Shown: piece by piece, positions 8,334-16,687 of the stretch
Position numbering within the stretch: position 1 is the stretch's first letter
How the letters are laid out: every line of letters begins with the position of its first letter
Assembly (NCBI GenBank): GCA_963728475.1
Contig: CAVSKL010000001.1
Location: 806,001 to 870,000 of the forward strand
Length of the DNA stretch: 64,000 bases
DNA from: CAVSKL01 sp963728475 [NCBI: Candidatus Eiseniibacteriota bacterium]
GTDB lineage: Bacteria; Eisenbacteria; RBG-16-71-46; JABDJR01
Direction of reading: 5' to 3'
The notes under the pieces: generated by a model
Database searches by the model: none
Seen by the model: only the letters and a program-made list of their open reading frames with translations
Told to the model about the DNA's origin: nothing
Program-made: the position numbers and the translations under genes

Positions 8334-8366
8334 CTAATGTGTTGGTAGACAACGCAATACCGGGTT
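8334..8366. repeat. Short intergenic element, copy B
   Basis: The sequence CTAATGTGTTGGTAGACAAC followed by GCAATACCGGG matches copy A at 475 over the ACAACGCARTACC core. Its left half (TAATGTGTTG..AGACAA) matches the region just before gyrA at 44763-44780 in 16 of 18 positions. A regulator site or a small degenerate repeat are both possible. Confidence 0.35.
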
Positions 8367-8520
8367 CGCAAGGACGAGCGGAAACGCCTGTGCGCCGGCG
8401 GCCCGGGAGTCGCCACGGGGAAACGCGGAGGGACGCGCGGCCCCGGGTGCCGGGATACGACCCCCGCCGAACCGACTGCGGGCCAAGCGTCCCGCTCCCT
8501 CGAGCCATCCACCGGGGTGA

Positions 8521-8550
8521 TTGACAGCATCCCCAAGGAAGGTTTACAAC
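8521..8550 (+). promoter_or_regulatory. Sigma70-type promoter of the RHH-GNAT-methyltransferase operon
   Basis: A perfect -35 (TTGACA, 8521-8526) is followed after 18 bp by TACAAC (8545-8550), 45 bp before the operon's first start codon. A ribbon-helix-helix repressor encoded next could regulate it (inference). Confidence 0.55.
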
Positions 8551-8594
8551 ATCCTCATACCATCCAACCGGATGGCCAGAGGGAGGACGCGATC

Positions 8595-8984
8595 ATGCCG
8601 GATCTCGAGAAGCTCACCGTCAATCTCAGCCCCGTGGACGTCGGCCGGATCGAACTTCTGGTCGAGCAGGGGTTCTACGCCAACCGGGCCGAGTTCATCC
8701 GGGTGGCCATCCACGACCAACTCGCCCGCCACGCCGACGCCGTGCACGAGGCGGCCACCCGCCGGGCCATGGTTCTGGGCGCCCTCGTCCATGATCGTGG
8801 CAGCCTGGAGAAAGTCCGCGCGGCCGGCGAACGGCTCTCGCTCCGCGTGGTCGGCCTCCTCACCATCCACGAGGACGTCCCGCCCGAGCTGGCCCGCGCC
8901 ACCATCGGCGACGTGACCGTGCGCGGCGTGTTCAAGGCCAGCCCCGCGGTCAAGGAGGCCCTGGCCGACCGGACGTCCGCGTGA
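8595..8984 (+). CDS. CopG-type ribbon-helix-helix transcriptional regulator
   Basis: The ATG at 8595 follows GGGAGGAC and gives 129 residues. The N-terminal ~50 residues (KLTVNLSPVDVGRIELLVEQGFYANRAEFIRVAIHDQL) are a classic ribbon-helix-helix: one DNA-contacting strand followed by two helices. The C-terminal ~80 residues form a second domain ending in LTIHEDVPPELARATIGDVTVRGVFKASPAVKEAL, which may bind a ligand or partner. The gene is first of three that overlap by four bases each, so it probably autoregulates an operon with the following acetyltransferase and methyltransferase. A toxin-antitoxin role is possible but the partner GNAT does not look like a TacT-type toxin. Confidence 0.8.
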   Translation: MPDLEKLTVNLSPVDVGRIELLVEQGFYANRAEFIRVAIHDQLARHADAVHEAATRRAMVLGALVHDRGSLEKVRAAGERLSLRVVGLLTIHEDVPPELARATIGDVTVRGVFKASPAVKEALADRTSA

Positions 8985-9487
8985 CCCCCGCGCCGCCCTT
9001 TTCCGGTGAGGCGCCGCGGGTGCGCGTGCTCGGCCCCGGCGACGAGCCGGCGCTGGCGCGGGTGGCCCCCGGGGTGTTCGACCCTCCGGTGCAGCCGGAG
9101 CTGGCCCGCGAGTTCCTGAACGACCTGCGCCACCATCTCGCGGTCGCCCTCGACGGGGATCGCGTGGTGGGGATGGCCTCGGCCTTGCACTACCTGCATC
9201 CGGACAAGCCGGCCGAGCTCTGGATCAACGAGGTCGGGGTGGCGCCGTCCCACCGGCGGCGCGGGCTGGGGAGGGAACTCCTGCGGGCGCTCCTCGCCCA
9301 CGGCCGCACCCTGGGTTGCCGCGAGGCCTGGGTGCTCACCGATCGCCGAAACGCCGCCGCCCTCCGGCTCTACGCGGCCCTCGGCGGCCGCGAGTCCGGC
9401 GACGACACCGTGGCCTACGCGTTCGCGCTCGGGCCGGTCTCGCCCGGGGACGCCCCCGGGGCCGGCCGCCACGGAGGTGCGACGTGA
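8981..9487 (+). CDS. GNAT-family N-acetyltransferase
   Basis: The GTG start at 8981 overlaps the stop of the upstream regulator gene by four bases (GTGA), which implies coupled translation. The 168-residue protein is a single GNAT domain. It has the conserved strand ELWINEVGVAP followed by the acetyl-CoA pyrophosphate loop SHRRRGLGREL (R/Q-x-x-G-x-G/A) and the late NAAALRLYAALGGRES motif. The overall pattern resembles small-molecule acetyltransferases of the AAC(3)-I sort more than ribosomal-protein acetyltransferases, but substrate cannot be read from the sequence. A Gly/Ala/Pro-rich tail follows the domain. Confidence 0.85.
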   Translation: MTPAPPFSGEAPRVRVLGPGDEPALARVAPGVFDPPVQPELAREFLNDLRHHLAVALDGDRVVGMASALHYLHPDKPAELWINEVGVAPSHRRRGLGRELLRALLAHGRTLGCREAWVLTDRRNAAALRLYAALGGRESGDDTVAYAFALGPVSPGDAPGAGRHGGAT

Positions 9488-10110
9488 ATCCGGTCCGCGC
9501 CGGCTACGACGCGGTGGCCTCGGAGTACGATGCGCGGATCTCCGGGGAGCTGGCGGGGAAGCCCCTCGACCGGGCGCTCCTCGACGCGTTTACGGAGGAG
9601 GTCGGCTCCGGCCCCCCGGTGTGCGACGCGGGCTGCGGTCCCGGAAACGTGGCCCGGTACCTGAAGGACCGCGGGGTCAACGTCCACGGCCTCGACCTGT
9701 CTCCGGCCATGGTGGCAATTGCGGCGCGCTCCCATCCCGACATCGGATTCCGCACCGGGGACCTGGCCACCCTCGACGGAGAGCCCGCGGACCTGGCCGG
9801 CATCGTGGCCTTCTACTCGCTCATCCACCTTCCCCGGGAACGGGTGGCCGGCGCGATCCGGAACATGAAGGGCCACCTGCGGTGGGGGGGGCTCCTCCTG
9901 GCCGGCTTCCAAGTGGGGACGGAGGTGGTGCACCTCGACACCTGGTGGGACCGGCCGGTCTCGCTCGACTTCACCTTCTTCCGGACCGCGGAGATGCAGG
10001 GGTACCTGGCCGAGGCGGGCTACTCGGTGCAGTGGACGGTGACCCGCGATCCCTACCCGGGGGTGGAGCATCCCTCGGCCCGCGCCTACGTCTTGGGGGC
10101 GGCGCGCTGA
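9484..10110 (+). CDS. Class I SAM-dependent methyltransferase
   Basis: The GTG at 9484 overlaps the stop of the GNAT gene by four bases. The 208-residue protein has a Rossmann-type methyltransferase core. Motif I is VCDAGCGPGNVARYL, the acidic end of strand 2 is VHGLDLSPAMV, motif II-like is IGFRTGDLATL, and motif IV-like is GIVAFYSLIHL. The domain is of the Methyltransf_25/11 kind that acts on small molecules. Late residues FTFFRTAEMQGYLAEAGYSV contribute the last strands. It ends the three-gene regulator/acetyltransferase/methyltransferase operon, which might modify a metabolite or antibiotic (inference). It converges on the short reading frame at 10148-10261. Confidence 0.87.
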   Translation: MNPVRAGYDAVASEYDARISGELAGKPLDRALLDAFTEEVGSGPPVCDAGCGPGNVARYLKDRGVNVHGLDLSPAMVAIAARSHPDIGFRTGDLATLDGEPADLAGIVAFYSLIHLPRERVAGAIRNMKGHLRWGGLLLAGFQVGTEVVHLDTWWDRPVSLDFTFFRTAEMQGYLAEAGYSVQWTVTRDPYPGVEHPSARAYVLGAAR

Positions 10111-10147
10111 TGCGGTCCGCGGGGGGGGGCGGGAGGAATGCGCCCCC

Positions 10148-10261
10148 TCAGACCTCGCTCGAGGCGTGCTCGTCCACCCCTTCCCAGTCGAACCTCACCT
10201 TGAACTCGTGGCCGGTCACGTGCTCCCAGGTCATCGAGAAGCGCGGTTCGTTCTCCGCCAT
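10148..10261 (-). CDS. Small 37-residue protein, resembles an isolated OsmC N-terminus
   Basis: The ATG at 10261 has a well-placed GGAGGG and lies 20 bp after the stop of the oxidoreductase gene on the same strand. The product, MAENEPRFSMTWEHVTGHEF..., ends after DEHASSEV. Its W-x-x-x-x-G-x-x-F-x-V-x-F-D spacing is reminiscent of the first beta-hairpin of OsmC/Ohr proteins. No continuation of that family is found downstream in any frame before the neighbouring methyltransferase gene. It is either a genuine microprotein or a truncated remnant. Confidence 0.5.
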   Translation of the reverse strand: MAENEPRFSMTWEHVTGHEFKVRFDWEGVDEHASSEV

Positions 10262-10281
10262 GGCACCACCCTCCGGGCGGG

Positions 10282-10926
10282 TCAGGCCCCCGCCGCGGCC
10301 AGGACTTGCTCCAGGAATGCGGCCTCGGGCATCATCCCCTCCGCCGCCGACCTCTCGTTCGCGACCGTCTTCGGCACCCCGCTCACGTTGTAGCGAAGGC
10401 TGAGCTCGGGGAATTCCCCGGCCTCGACCATGTCCGCGGTGACGCGGTCGCTCTCCATGGCGAACTGGTGGGCCAGCCGCACCGCTCCCGGGCAGTACGG
10501 GCAGGTCGGAGTCACGAAGACCTGGATGTGCACGCGGTTCTTCACCGCCTGGAGCCGGACCCGGGTGGGCCCGGAGAGGCCCGAGTCGCCGGTGGAGACC
10601 ATGACCAGGTCCTCCAGCAGGCTCGCAAACTCGTAGCCCGCGGGGATCCCGTAATAGCGGATCCCGAAATCCTTGGCCCCGGCCACCACCGTGGCCGGGA
10701 TCTTGTCCACGCCGTACTGCTTGGCCAGCGCGACGTCGGCCACGAAGTCGTGCACCTCGAGCCGGATGTTCTCGTTGAGCGCGGCCAGGTCCTCCAGGAT
10801 CTCCCGCGTGTCCGAGCAATAGGTGCACTCGTCTTGCTGGGTGAAGAAGATCACCTTCACCGGCCCGGCCATGCCGGCCAGCCGCTCGCGCACCCGGGGC
10901 CGGTCCTTGTCCTGAATGAGGCTCAT
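10282..10926 (-). CDS. Protein disulfide oxidoreductase (two thioredoxin folds, PDO type)
   Basis: The protein is 214 residues with two thioredoxin-like domains in tandem, the layout of the glutaredoxin-like protein disulfide oxidoreductases. The first redox site is CTYC at residues 34-37, inside FFTQQDECTYCSDTREIL. The second is CPYC at 142-145, inside VFVTPTCPYCPGAVRLAHQFA. The cis-proline loops are KIPATVV and GVPKTV. Both sites are intact and there is no signal peptide, so it is probably a cytosolic dithiol-disulfide exchanger. By family knowledge the C-terminal CPYC is usually the more active site. GGGAGA precedes the ATG at 10926. The 37-residue frame may be co-transcribed downstream. 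Confidence 0.9.
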   Translation of the reverse strand: MSLIQDKDRPRVRERLAGMAGPVKVIFFTQQDECTYCSDTREILEDLAALNENIRLEVHDFVADVALAKQYGVDKIPATVVAGAKDFGIRYYGIPAGYEFASLLEDLVMVSTGDSGLSGPTRVRLQAVKNRVHIQVFVTPTCPYCPGAVRLAHQFAMESDRVTADMVEAGEFPELSLRYNVSGVPKTVANERSAAEGMMPEAAFLEQVLAAAGA

Positions 10927-10967
10927 CGCATTCTCCCGAGGCGCCCGCGGCGCCGGATTCGTTCATC

Positions 10968-11028
10968 GCCCGCGGTCCGGCACGTCGCCGGTCCCGCCCG
11001 CCCGCGGTCCGGCACGTCGCCGGTCCCG
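10968..11028. repeat. Tandem direct repeat, two exact 29-bp copies
   Basis: Copies at 10968-10996 and 11000-11028 are identical, separated by CCC (period 32). They lie between the oxidoreductase gene and the zinc-ribbon gene. Each copy contains GGTCCGGCACGTCGCCGG. Confidence 0.9.
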
Positions 11029-11118
11029 AGCCCCCCCGCCGGGAGATGGATGCAGCGGGCGCCCCGGCGGTCACGGCCGCGGTTCCGCCCGGCCGGGCCC
11101 AAAAGCGCGGGCCGCGCG

Positions 11119-11667
11119 TCAGGGGATCTGGTTCAGGGCGCTGATCGCGTCGCGGTAGAGGGGCCCGAAGACCAGGAAGAGGACGAGGAAGCCCAGGAGC
11201 GCCAGGACCACCACCGTGAATCCCCACACCGTCCATTCCCGCTCCCGGTCCCGGAGCTGCTCCAGGGAGTGGTAGGGCTGATGGCGCCACGCGGTCTGGT
11301 ATCCGTTCAGGCCCAGGTAGATCCCGACCAGGGGATAGAGGAGGACGTGAAGCAGGTTGAGCAGCGGCACCCCCATCGAGATCTGGAGAAGGAACCCGGC
11401 GGTCACCCGGCCGTGGCCCATGAGCCAGAAGTAGGGAACGAGAAATCCGCCCCAGTTCCATCCCAGCGCTCTGGCCGGAACCAGGTCCGCGGGGTCGTTT
11501 CGGGAGGGGAGGGGAAGGCTCCCTCCGGACGCGGACGCGGACGCGGACGCGGGCGCAGGCGCCGGCGCGGCCGCCTCCTCGCCGGCGGCGGGCTCCACTC
11601 CCTTCCCGCACCCCCGGCAGAACCGGGCGTCCGCGTCGTTCGCCGCGCCGCAGTGGGGACAGGTCAC
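11119..11667 (-). CDS. Zinc-ribbon membrane protein of unknown function
   Basis: The GTG at 11667 starts with a double CXXC zinc ribbon (CPHCGAANDADARFCRGCG, residues 3-21). A Pro/Ala/Ser-rich linker follows (residues ~25-50). The rest is membrane-like: a semi-hydrophobic segment NWGGFLVPYFWLMGHG, hydrophobic helices through LLNLLHVLLYPLVGIYLG, and a final long helix VWGFTVVVLALLGFLVLFLVFGP. The 182-residue layout (ribbon, linker, 3-4 helices) is common in poorly characterised bacterial proteins related to DUF2628. Function is unknown. It lies 9 bp downstream of the next gene's stop codon on the same strand as that secreted-protein gene, so co-transcription is likely. Confidence 0.7.
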   Translation of the reverse strand: MTCPHCGAANDADARFCRGCGKGVEPAAGEEAAAPAPAPASASASASGGSLPLPSRNDPADLVPARALGWNWGGFLVPYFWLMGHGRVTAGFLLQISMGVPLLNLLHVLLYPLVGIYLGLNGYQTAWRHQPYHSLEQLRDREREWTVWGFTVVVLALLGFLVLFLVFGPLYRDAISALNQIP

Positions 11668-11676
11668 CCGGGGTCC

Positions 11677-12237
11677 CTAGGGCTTTCTGGTCACGTGGAA
11701 GGGCTCGGTGAGGGCGAACCCCACGATCTCGAGCGAGTCGATGTCGGCGGTGTGGGTGGCCGGGTCCACCTTCCCCAGGTGAACGATCCCGTCCAGCTTC
11801 ATGTCGGCCTGCTGGCCGCGGGGGTTCCGACCCAGGAACCCCCAGAACCGCCGGGAATTGAGCGTGAACACCACCCCGAACTTCATGTCGTTGGCCTCGG
11901 AGACCACCCGCACCAAGTCCAGGTTCCCGTGCGCCACCGCGAAGTGCAGGGTCATCCGGTCCATGGGGTACCCCTTCTGCCGGAGTTCCTGGAGCACCAT
12001 CCGCGGCTCGAAGTGGGCGCTCTCGGCCACCGCCGCCCGGAATACCCCGCCGGCCGAGTCCCAGACCGCGGCGCGGAACCAGGGGAACTCCTCGATGGCC
12101 CGGATCGCGGGGCCGGGATCGGTGGGGGGGACGGCCGGGGTGAGATCCAGGCTGTCGAGTCCGCTCTCCGAGGCCCCCGCGGGGGCGGCCAGGACGAGCG
12201 CTCCGGAGACGAGAAGGGCGAGTAGGGCGAGTTTCAT
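11677..12237 (-). CDS. Exported protein of unknown function
   Basis: The ATG at 12237 follows AGGAAGG and opens a clear signal peptide (MKLALLALLVSGALVLAAPAGA). The mature region of about 164 residues has no motif that I recognise. It includes WFRAAVWDSAGGVFRAAVAES, KYPMDRMTLHFAVAHGNLDLV-like sequence and a strand-rich C-terminus (ADIDSLEIVGFALTEPFHV). The composition suggests a soluble periplasmic protein. The gene is followed after 9 bp by the zinc-ribbon membrane protein gene in the same orientation, so the two may form a small envelope operon. Confidence 0.65.
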   Translation of the reverse strand: MKLALLALLVSGALVLAAPAGASESGLDSLDLTPAVPPTDPGPAIRAIEEFPWFRAAVWDSAGGVFRAAVAESAHFEPRMVLQELRQKGYPMDRMTLHFAVAHGNLDLVRVVSEANDMKFGVVFTLNSRRFWGFLGRNPRGQQADMKLDGIVHLGKVDPATHTADIDSLEIVGFALTEPFHVTRKP

Positions 12238-12426
12238 GCTGGGCCTTCCTGGACTGAAGTGGCGTTTCCCGAGGAGTTTACCCCATCGGGGAGGGGGATC
12301 GGGGACCCTCTTCATACCTCGCCGCCGGATCCCTCCATCCCCGGAACGCCGCGGCTCCGCGCGGGCGGCCGGAGCGGGCGCGACCCGGACTCCGGACGCG
12401 AGCGGATCCGCCCTGGCCGCACGCGG

Positions 12427-13251
12427 CTAGAACAGCCCAACCTTCCCGCCGAGCGAGAACTGCTGGATTCCGTCATGGGCCATGTCCAGGCTGTAGCCAG
12501 CCAGGACCCCCAGCTGTCCGAACCCCTGGGTCAGCGCGTACTCGGCGTGGGCCTCGAACAACCACCGGGGAGCGGCCCCCTCCTGGAAGAAGGTATCGAG
12601 CCCCCCGGTGACGGTGAGGTCGGGCACCCCCCACCCTGCGAGGGTGTGGCTCAGCGCCTCGAGCCGGAGCACCGGGTTGGAGGCGTCCAGATCGTAACGC
12701 AGCTCGGCCCAGCCGCGGAAACCGAGCGGAACGTCCCCCTGGAACCCGGGGAAGACGTCCTGGAGCTTGTACGACATGCTCTCGAGCCCGCCGTACACCT
12801 CGAACTCGCCGTGCTCGGGCACCCGCATTCCCGCGTAGGGGAACATGGCCACCTTGAGTCCCTGGTACATGTATTCGGTGCGCAGGAAGTAGTCCTCGCT
12901 CACCACGTGGTCGCGGGACGAGCCCTTGACCTCGATGGTCAGCGATTGCGCCGGGTCGAGCGGCGCCACCCACCTCCCGCGGAACTCGGCCGCCCAGTTC
13001 TGGGACAGCACGCCCTGGCGGGGGTTTCCGGCGTCGGGGTAGGTCCAGCCCTGCACGTACAGGTTGAGGAGCCCGGCGTGCCGGTTCATGGGGGTGAAGG
13101 TCGAGTCGTAGACCGATACGGTGCTGATGTCGTCGTAGAAGAACGGCGCCTCGGCTGCCGCCCGGCCGGCGGCCAGGACGAGGGCGGCCGTCACCGCCAA
13201 CGCCGCCACACCGGCGGCGCCACCACCGGCTCCGCGGAAAGGTGACCGCAT
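12427..13251 (-). CDS. Outer-membrane beta-barrel protein
   Basis: The ATG at 13251 is preceded by AAGGAGGG and begins a signal peptide ending AAGRAAAEA. The 274-residue mature region alternates polar and hydrophobic residues in amphipathic strands (LTIEVKGSSRDHV, YFLRTEYMYQGLKVAMFPYAGM, PVLRLEALSHTL, WLFEAHAEYALTQGFGQLGVLAGYSL). It ends in Phe (LGGKVGLF), the usual BAM-recognition residue. These are hallmarks of an outer-membrane barrel. No homologous family is recognised and no operon partner is evident. It diverges from the MqnD-like gene. Confidence 0.7.
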   Translation of the reverse strand: MRSPFRGAGGGAAGVAALAVTAALVLAAGRAAAEAPFFYDDISTVSVYDSTFTPMNRHAGLLNLYVQGWTYPDAGNPRQGVLSQNWAAEFRGRWVAPLDPAQSLTIEVKGSSRDHVVSEDYFLRTEYMYQGLKVAMFPYAGMRVPEHGEFEVYGGLESMSYKLQDVFPGFQGDVPLGFRGWAELRYDLDASNPVLRLEALSHTLAGWGVPDLTVTGGLDTFFQEGAAPRWLFEAHAEYALTQGFGQLGVLAGYSLDMAHDGIQQFSLGGKVGLF

Positions 13252-13471
13252 GAAAATCCCTCCTTGGATGAACGGGGGGCCGGCCCCCCCGGGATTTAAG
13301 GGGTTGGCGGCGGGAGCGTCAAGCCATGACCCGGGGCCCGGCGCGCCCCCTCCGAGGCCCCGAAGCGAGGCGCCGGCCCCCGCCCCCCTGCCCCCGGCCG
13401 TGACACCACCCTCCCGGGTGGGTAGAATCGACGCCCTGTCCGCTTTCTCCCCTCTATTTCGTGAGGTTCTG

Positions 13472-14314
13472 ATGAATCCCCAGACCTTGACCCTGGGCCA
13501 CAGCCCCGATCCCGACGACGCCTTCATGTTCTACGCCCTGGCCGCGGACCGGATCGAAACCGGGGGCTACCGGTTCGAACACGTCCTCCAGGACATCCAG
13601 ACCCTGAACATGCGGGCCATGCGGGAGGAGCTGGACATCACCGCGGTGAGCATCCATGCCTATGCCTACCTCCAGGATCGTTACGCGCTCTTGCCGCACG
13701 GAGCGAGCATGGGCGAGGGGTACGGCCCCATGGTGGTGGCGCGGGAGGCGATGCCGGTCGAGGACCTCACCCGCGGGAAGCTGGTGGCGGTCCCGGGCAC
13801 CATGACCACCGCCTTCCTGGCGCTGAAGATGGCGATCGGGAACTTCCGGTTCAAGGTCGTCCCCTTCGACCGGATCCTGGACGAGGTGGCCGAGGGGCGG
13901 GCCGACGCCGGACTCATCATCCACGAGGGCCAGCTCACCTTTCGGAACAAGGGGCTCTCCGAGATCCTGAACCTGGGGACCTGGTGGGAGAAGCGCACCG
14001 GCGGGTTGCCCCTCCCTCTGGGTGGGAACGCCATCCGCCGGTCCCTCGGCCCCGACGCGATCGGCGCGGTGTCGAAGGTGCTCAAGGACTCGATCGTGTA
14101 CGGCCTGGAGCACCGGGCCGAGGCGGTCCGGCACGCCATGGCCTACGCCCGCGACATGACCGAGGACCTTGCCGACGCCTTCGTGGGCATGTACGTCAAC
14201 GACCTCACCGTGGACTACGGCGAGAAGGGGCGGCGGGCGGTTCGCCTTCTCCTCACCGAGGGTTTCGAGGCCGGCCTCATTCCGGGCCCGGTCGAGGTCG
14301 ACTTCACCGACTGA
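13472..14314 (+). CDS. MqnA/MqnD-family (menaquinone biosynthesis or substrate-binding) protein
   Basis: The ATG at 13472 gives 280 residues, the normal length for MqnD. The start LTLGHSPDPDDAFMFYALAA corresponds to the family's LxxGxSPCPNDxF signature, and the downstream DITAVSIHAYAYL, LVAVPGTMTTAFLAL and DAGLIIHEGQLTF blocks build the two-lobed periplasmic-binding-protein fold of MqnA/MqnD. In the futalosine pathway MqnD makes 1,4-dihydroxy-6-naphthoate from cyclic de-hypoxanthine futalosine. This sequence belongs to a divergent branch (SPDPDDA), so a role outside menaquinone synthesis is possible. No other futalosine gene is in the window. Confidence 0.75.
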   Translation: MNPQTLTLGHSPDPDDAFMFYALAADRIETGGYRFEHVLQDIQTLNMRAMREELDITAVSIHAYAYLQDRYALLPHGASMGEGYGPMVVAREAMPVEDLTRGKLVAVPGTMTTAFLALKMAIGNFRFKVVPFDRILDEVAEGRADAGLIIHEGQLTFRNKGLSEILNLGTWWEKRTGGLPLPLGGNAIRRSLGPDAIGAVSKVLKDSIVYGLEHRAEAVRHAMAYARDMTEDLADAFVGMYVNDLTVDYGEKGRRAVRLLLTEGFEAGLIPGPVEVDFTD

Positions 14315-14349
14315 GCCCCTGCCGCCCGGGGGCGTGAGGACACACCCCC

Positions 14350-15420
14350 ATGCGACAGGCCTTCCCCGCTTCCGCGGCCGCCGCGGCCCTTCTGCTCCTG
14401 GCCGGCTCCGCCGCCCACGCCGACTGTTACGTGAAGAGCACCCACGTCTCGAACGGGTTCGGAGGCCTTGGGGCCACCGAGGGCTGGACCGAGACCTGGC
14501 TCTCCGGAGACAAGCTGGCCGAGAGAAGCGAGTCCAACCCGAAGAACGGCGTGCTCAAGGCGCTCACCAAGGATTCCCACCACCACACCGTCACCCGGCT
14601 GGACAAGGGCCTGATCTGGGAGATCGACGACGGCGGCAAGTCGTATACCGAGCTCTCCTTCGCCGAGATGAAGAAGCGGATGGACGAGAGCGTGAAGAAG
14701 ATGAAGAAGGCCACCGACAGGTCCCAGAAGGACCAGGCCAAGCTCCCCAAGGGGCAGAAGCCCGACGTCACCGTGGAGGTCCACCAGACCGGGCAGTCGC
14801 GGCGGATCGCCGGGCACGACGCGGCCGAGACCGTTCTCACCATGCGGGTGGCGGTCGCCGATCCCAAGGGGGGCGATGCCGCCCGGTTCCGGGTGGTGGT
14901 CGACTCATGGCTGGCCGCCGACGTCCCCTGCGGCGACGACGCCCGTGCCTTCGGCCAAAAGTCCACGGTGGCGATGGGAACGGGCATGCAGGAAGGCGAG
15001 ACCATGCTCGCCGCCGCGCTCCTCTCCACCGGAATGTCGATCGACGACCTCAAGAGCCACCTGGACCAGCTCCAGGGCTATCCCATGATGACCACGCTCT
15101 CGGTGGGGATGGAGCTCACCCCCGAGCAGGAGGCGCAGCTCCGCAAGGCGCAGGACCAGGCGAAGGCGGAGCGAGCCAAGATGCGCGAGAAAAAGTCCGA
15201 GGACTCCGGCGGAGGCCTGAGCTTCGGGGGGTTCGGAAAGAAGCTCGCCTCCAAGGCGCTGGCGAAGGCCGTCCCCGAGGACGACTCCGGCGGCGACGTC
15301 CCCGAGCTCGATCCCGGGGTGATGTTCTCCTCCACCACCACCGTGGAGGAGGTCTCGCACCGGGACGCGGACGCCTCGGTGTTCGAGGTGCCGGCCGGGT
15401 ACGAGCTGAAGAAGCGCTAA
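14350..15420 (+). CDS. Exported DUF4412-like protein
   Basis: The ATG at 14350 starts a signal peptide (MRQAFPASAAAAALLLLAGSAAHADC). The 356-residue protein has the features of DUF4412: a WLSGDKLAERS strand pair, a TVTRLDKGLIWEIDDGGKSYTEL segment and a charged helix rich in Lys (MKKRMDESVKKMKKATDRSQKDQ). The second half includes a TVLTMRVAVADP strand, an EAQLRKAQDQAKAERAKMREKK coiled-coil-like helix and a C-terminal EVPAGYELKKR motif typical of the family. The role is unknown and the location is probably periplasmic. It is 35 bp downstream of the MqnD-like gene and may be co-transcribed. Confidence 0.7.
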   Translation: MRQAFPASAAAAALLLLAGSAAHADCYVKSTHVSNGFGGLGATEGWTETWLSGDKLAERSESNPKNGVLKALTKDSHHHTVTRLDKGLIWEIDDGGKSYTELSFAEMKKRMDESVKKMKKATDRSQKDQAKLPKGQKPDVTVEVHQTGQSRRIAGHDAAETVLTMRVAVADPKGGDAARFRVVVDSWLAADVPCGDDARAFGQKSTVAMGTGMQEGETMLAAALLSTGMSIDDLKSHLDQLQGYPMMTTLSVGMELTPEQEAQLRKAQDQAKAERAKMREKKSEDSGGGLSFGGFGKKLASKALAKAVPEDDSGGDVPELDPGVMFSSTTTVEEVSHRDADASVFEVPAGYELKKR

Positions 15421-15536
15421 CGGCGGCGGCGGACGCCCCGGCCCCTCCGGCGCGGCGTCCGGGGGGAAGGCCCGGTTCCCCCGCCCGGGTCGCTCCGCCG
15501 GGCCATCCGCCGGGCCATCCGCCAGGGAGATCCCGC

Positions 15537-16598
15537 TCAGCCTTTCCCGCTCAGCCTCCCCCGCGGGAGTCCCACCCCGGAGGGGGTCCAGGTGATGTCC
15601 GGCATCCACGGGAAGCGCGGCTTGGCCTCGGGCGGGACCATGAGCGTCAACGCGTTGGGCAGGACCTCGGCCTGAAGCTCGCGGTGGCGGCCGGGGATGG
15701 CGTCGCCGTCGATCTCGAGCGGCGCCAGCGGGCGGCACTCCACCCGGATCCGCCCGGCGCGGTAATAGCGGACGCGCGGATCCTGCTCCAGCTTTCCCAG
15801 GAGCCCCCAGTAGATCAGCCGGAAGAAATCGCCGAAGTTCTCCATGGAGACCACGATCAGGTCCAGCAACCCGTCCCGGGGGTTCACCTGGCGCACCAAC
15901 CGCACGTTGCCGGCGAGCGTCCCGATGTTGGTGATCACCGCGCTCACCCCGCGCACCCGGATCGGCGGGTCGTCGTCGAGCAGGATGCGGAAGGTGTTGG
16001 GACGGCGGCCGATGTTCTTCACCGCCGCGTACAGGTAAGCCAGGAATCCGAACCGGCGCTTGAGGACCCGGGTGGCGTCGCGCACGATCGCCGCGTCGTA
16101 GCCGAGCCCCGCCATGACCAGGAAATCTCGGTTGCGGGTCCGGCCCACGTCGATCTGGATGGGGCGCCCCTCGATGGCGAGCTTCAGCGCCTGGCCCACG
16201 TCGAAGGGGATCCCGAAGTGCCAGGCCACCGCGTTGGCGGTGCCTCGGGGGATGATGGCGAGCGGCACCCCGTTCCGCATCGCCGCCCCCGCCACCTCCA
16301 TCACCGTTCCGTCCCCCCCCAGAACCAGGTAGCAATCGTAGGGGCCCTCCATGGTGTCCACCGCGGCGTTCCCGTTCAGATCGGGCCGGGTCTCAACCAC
16401 GTCCAGCTCCACCCCCAGCTTGCGCCCCCGCTCGCTCAGGTCGCGCGCCGCCCGCTGCGACCCGCGGGGGCCGGCCACCGGATTCACCACCGCCAGGATC
16501 CGCCGCCGGCGGCTCTCGGGCTCCGCGGGCTCCGATCCCGGGAACGGGGCGGACGGACTTTCCACGCGCCGGCTCTCCTCGGTTGGGGTCATGATCAT
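15537..16598 (-). CDS. Diacylglycerol/lipid kinase family protein (YegS/BmrU type)
   Basis: The 353-residue sequence has the diacylglycerol kinase catalytic domain. AVVNPVAGPRGSQRAARDL opens the fold, the nucleotide loop is LVLGGDGTVMEVAGAAMRNGVPLAIIPRGTANAVA, and the second domain carries GLGYDAAIVRDA and LIDGDAIPGRH-like strands. By family knowledge such enzymes phosphorylate diacylglycerol or a related lipid at the membrane face. GGDGT and the GTANA loop are intact. The start is uncertain: ATG at 16598 (MIM) is chosen, ATG 16592 is equally possible, and neither has a clear ribosome-binding site. The gene diverges from nadE. Confidence 0.87.
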   Translation of the reverse strand: MIMTPTEESRRVESPSAPFPGSEPAEPESRRRRILAVVNPVAGPRGSQRAARDLSERGRKLGVELDVVETRPDLNGNAAVDTMEGPYDCYLVLGGDGTVMEVAGAAMRNGVPLAIIPRGTANAVAWHFGIPFDVGQALKLAIEGRPIQIDVGRTRNRDFLVMAGLGYDAAIVRDATRVLKRRFGFLAYLYAAVKNIGRRPNTFRILLDDDPPIRVRGVSAVITNIGTLAGNVRLVRQVNPRDGLLDLIVVSMENFGDFFRLIYWGLLGKLEQDPRVRYYRAGRIRVECRPLAPLEIDGDAIPGRHRELQAEVLPNALTLMVPPEAKPRFPWMPDITWTPSGVGLPRGRLSGKG

Positions 16599-16687
16599 CC
16601 GGAGGAAACTAGCACCCCCCCTCCGGGGCGGCAACGCGGGGCGCCTGGGGACAATGATAGACTGACCGGCTCGGGAGGAGAGGCTTC

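Larger units (their letters stand above)
8127..8594. other. Intergenic region with inverted repeat, shared element and promoter
   Basis: This 468-bp gap contains an 8-bp inverted repeat (GGCGCCGG at 8297-8304 and CCGGCGCC at 8313-8320) that could act as a weak terminator for the GIY-YIG gene. It also holds the short element described at 8334 and, near its end, a sigma70-like promoter. I see no gene. Confidence 0.4.
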
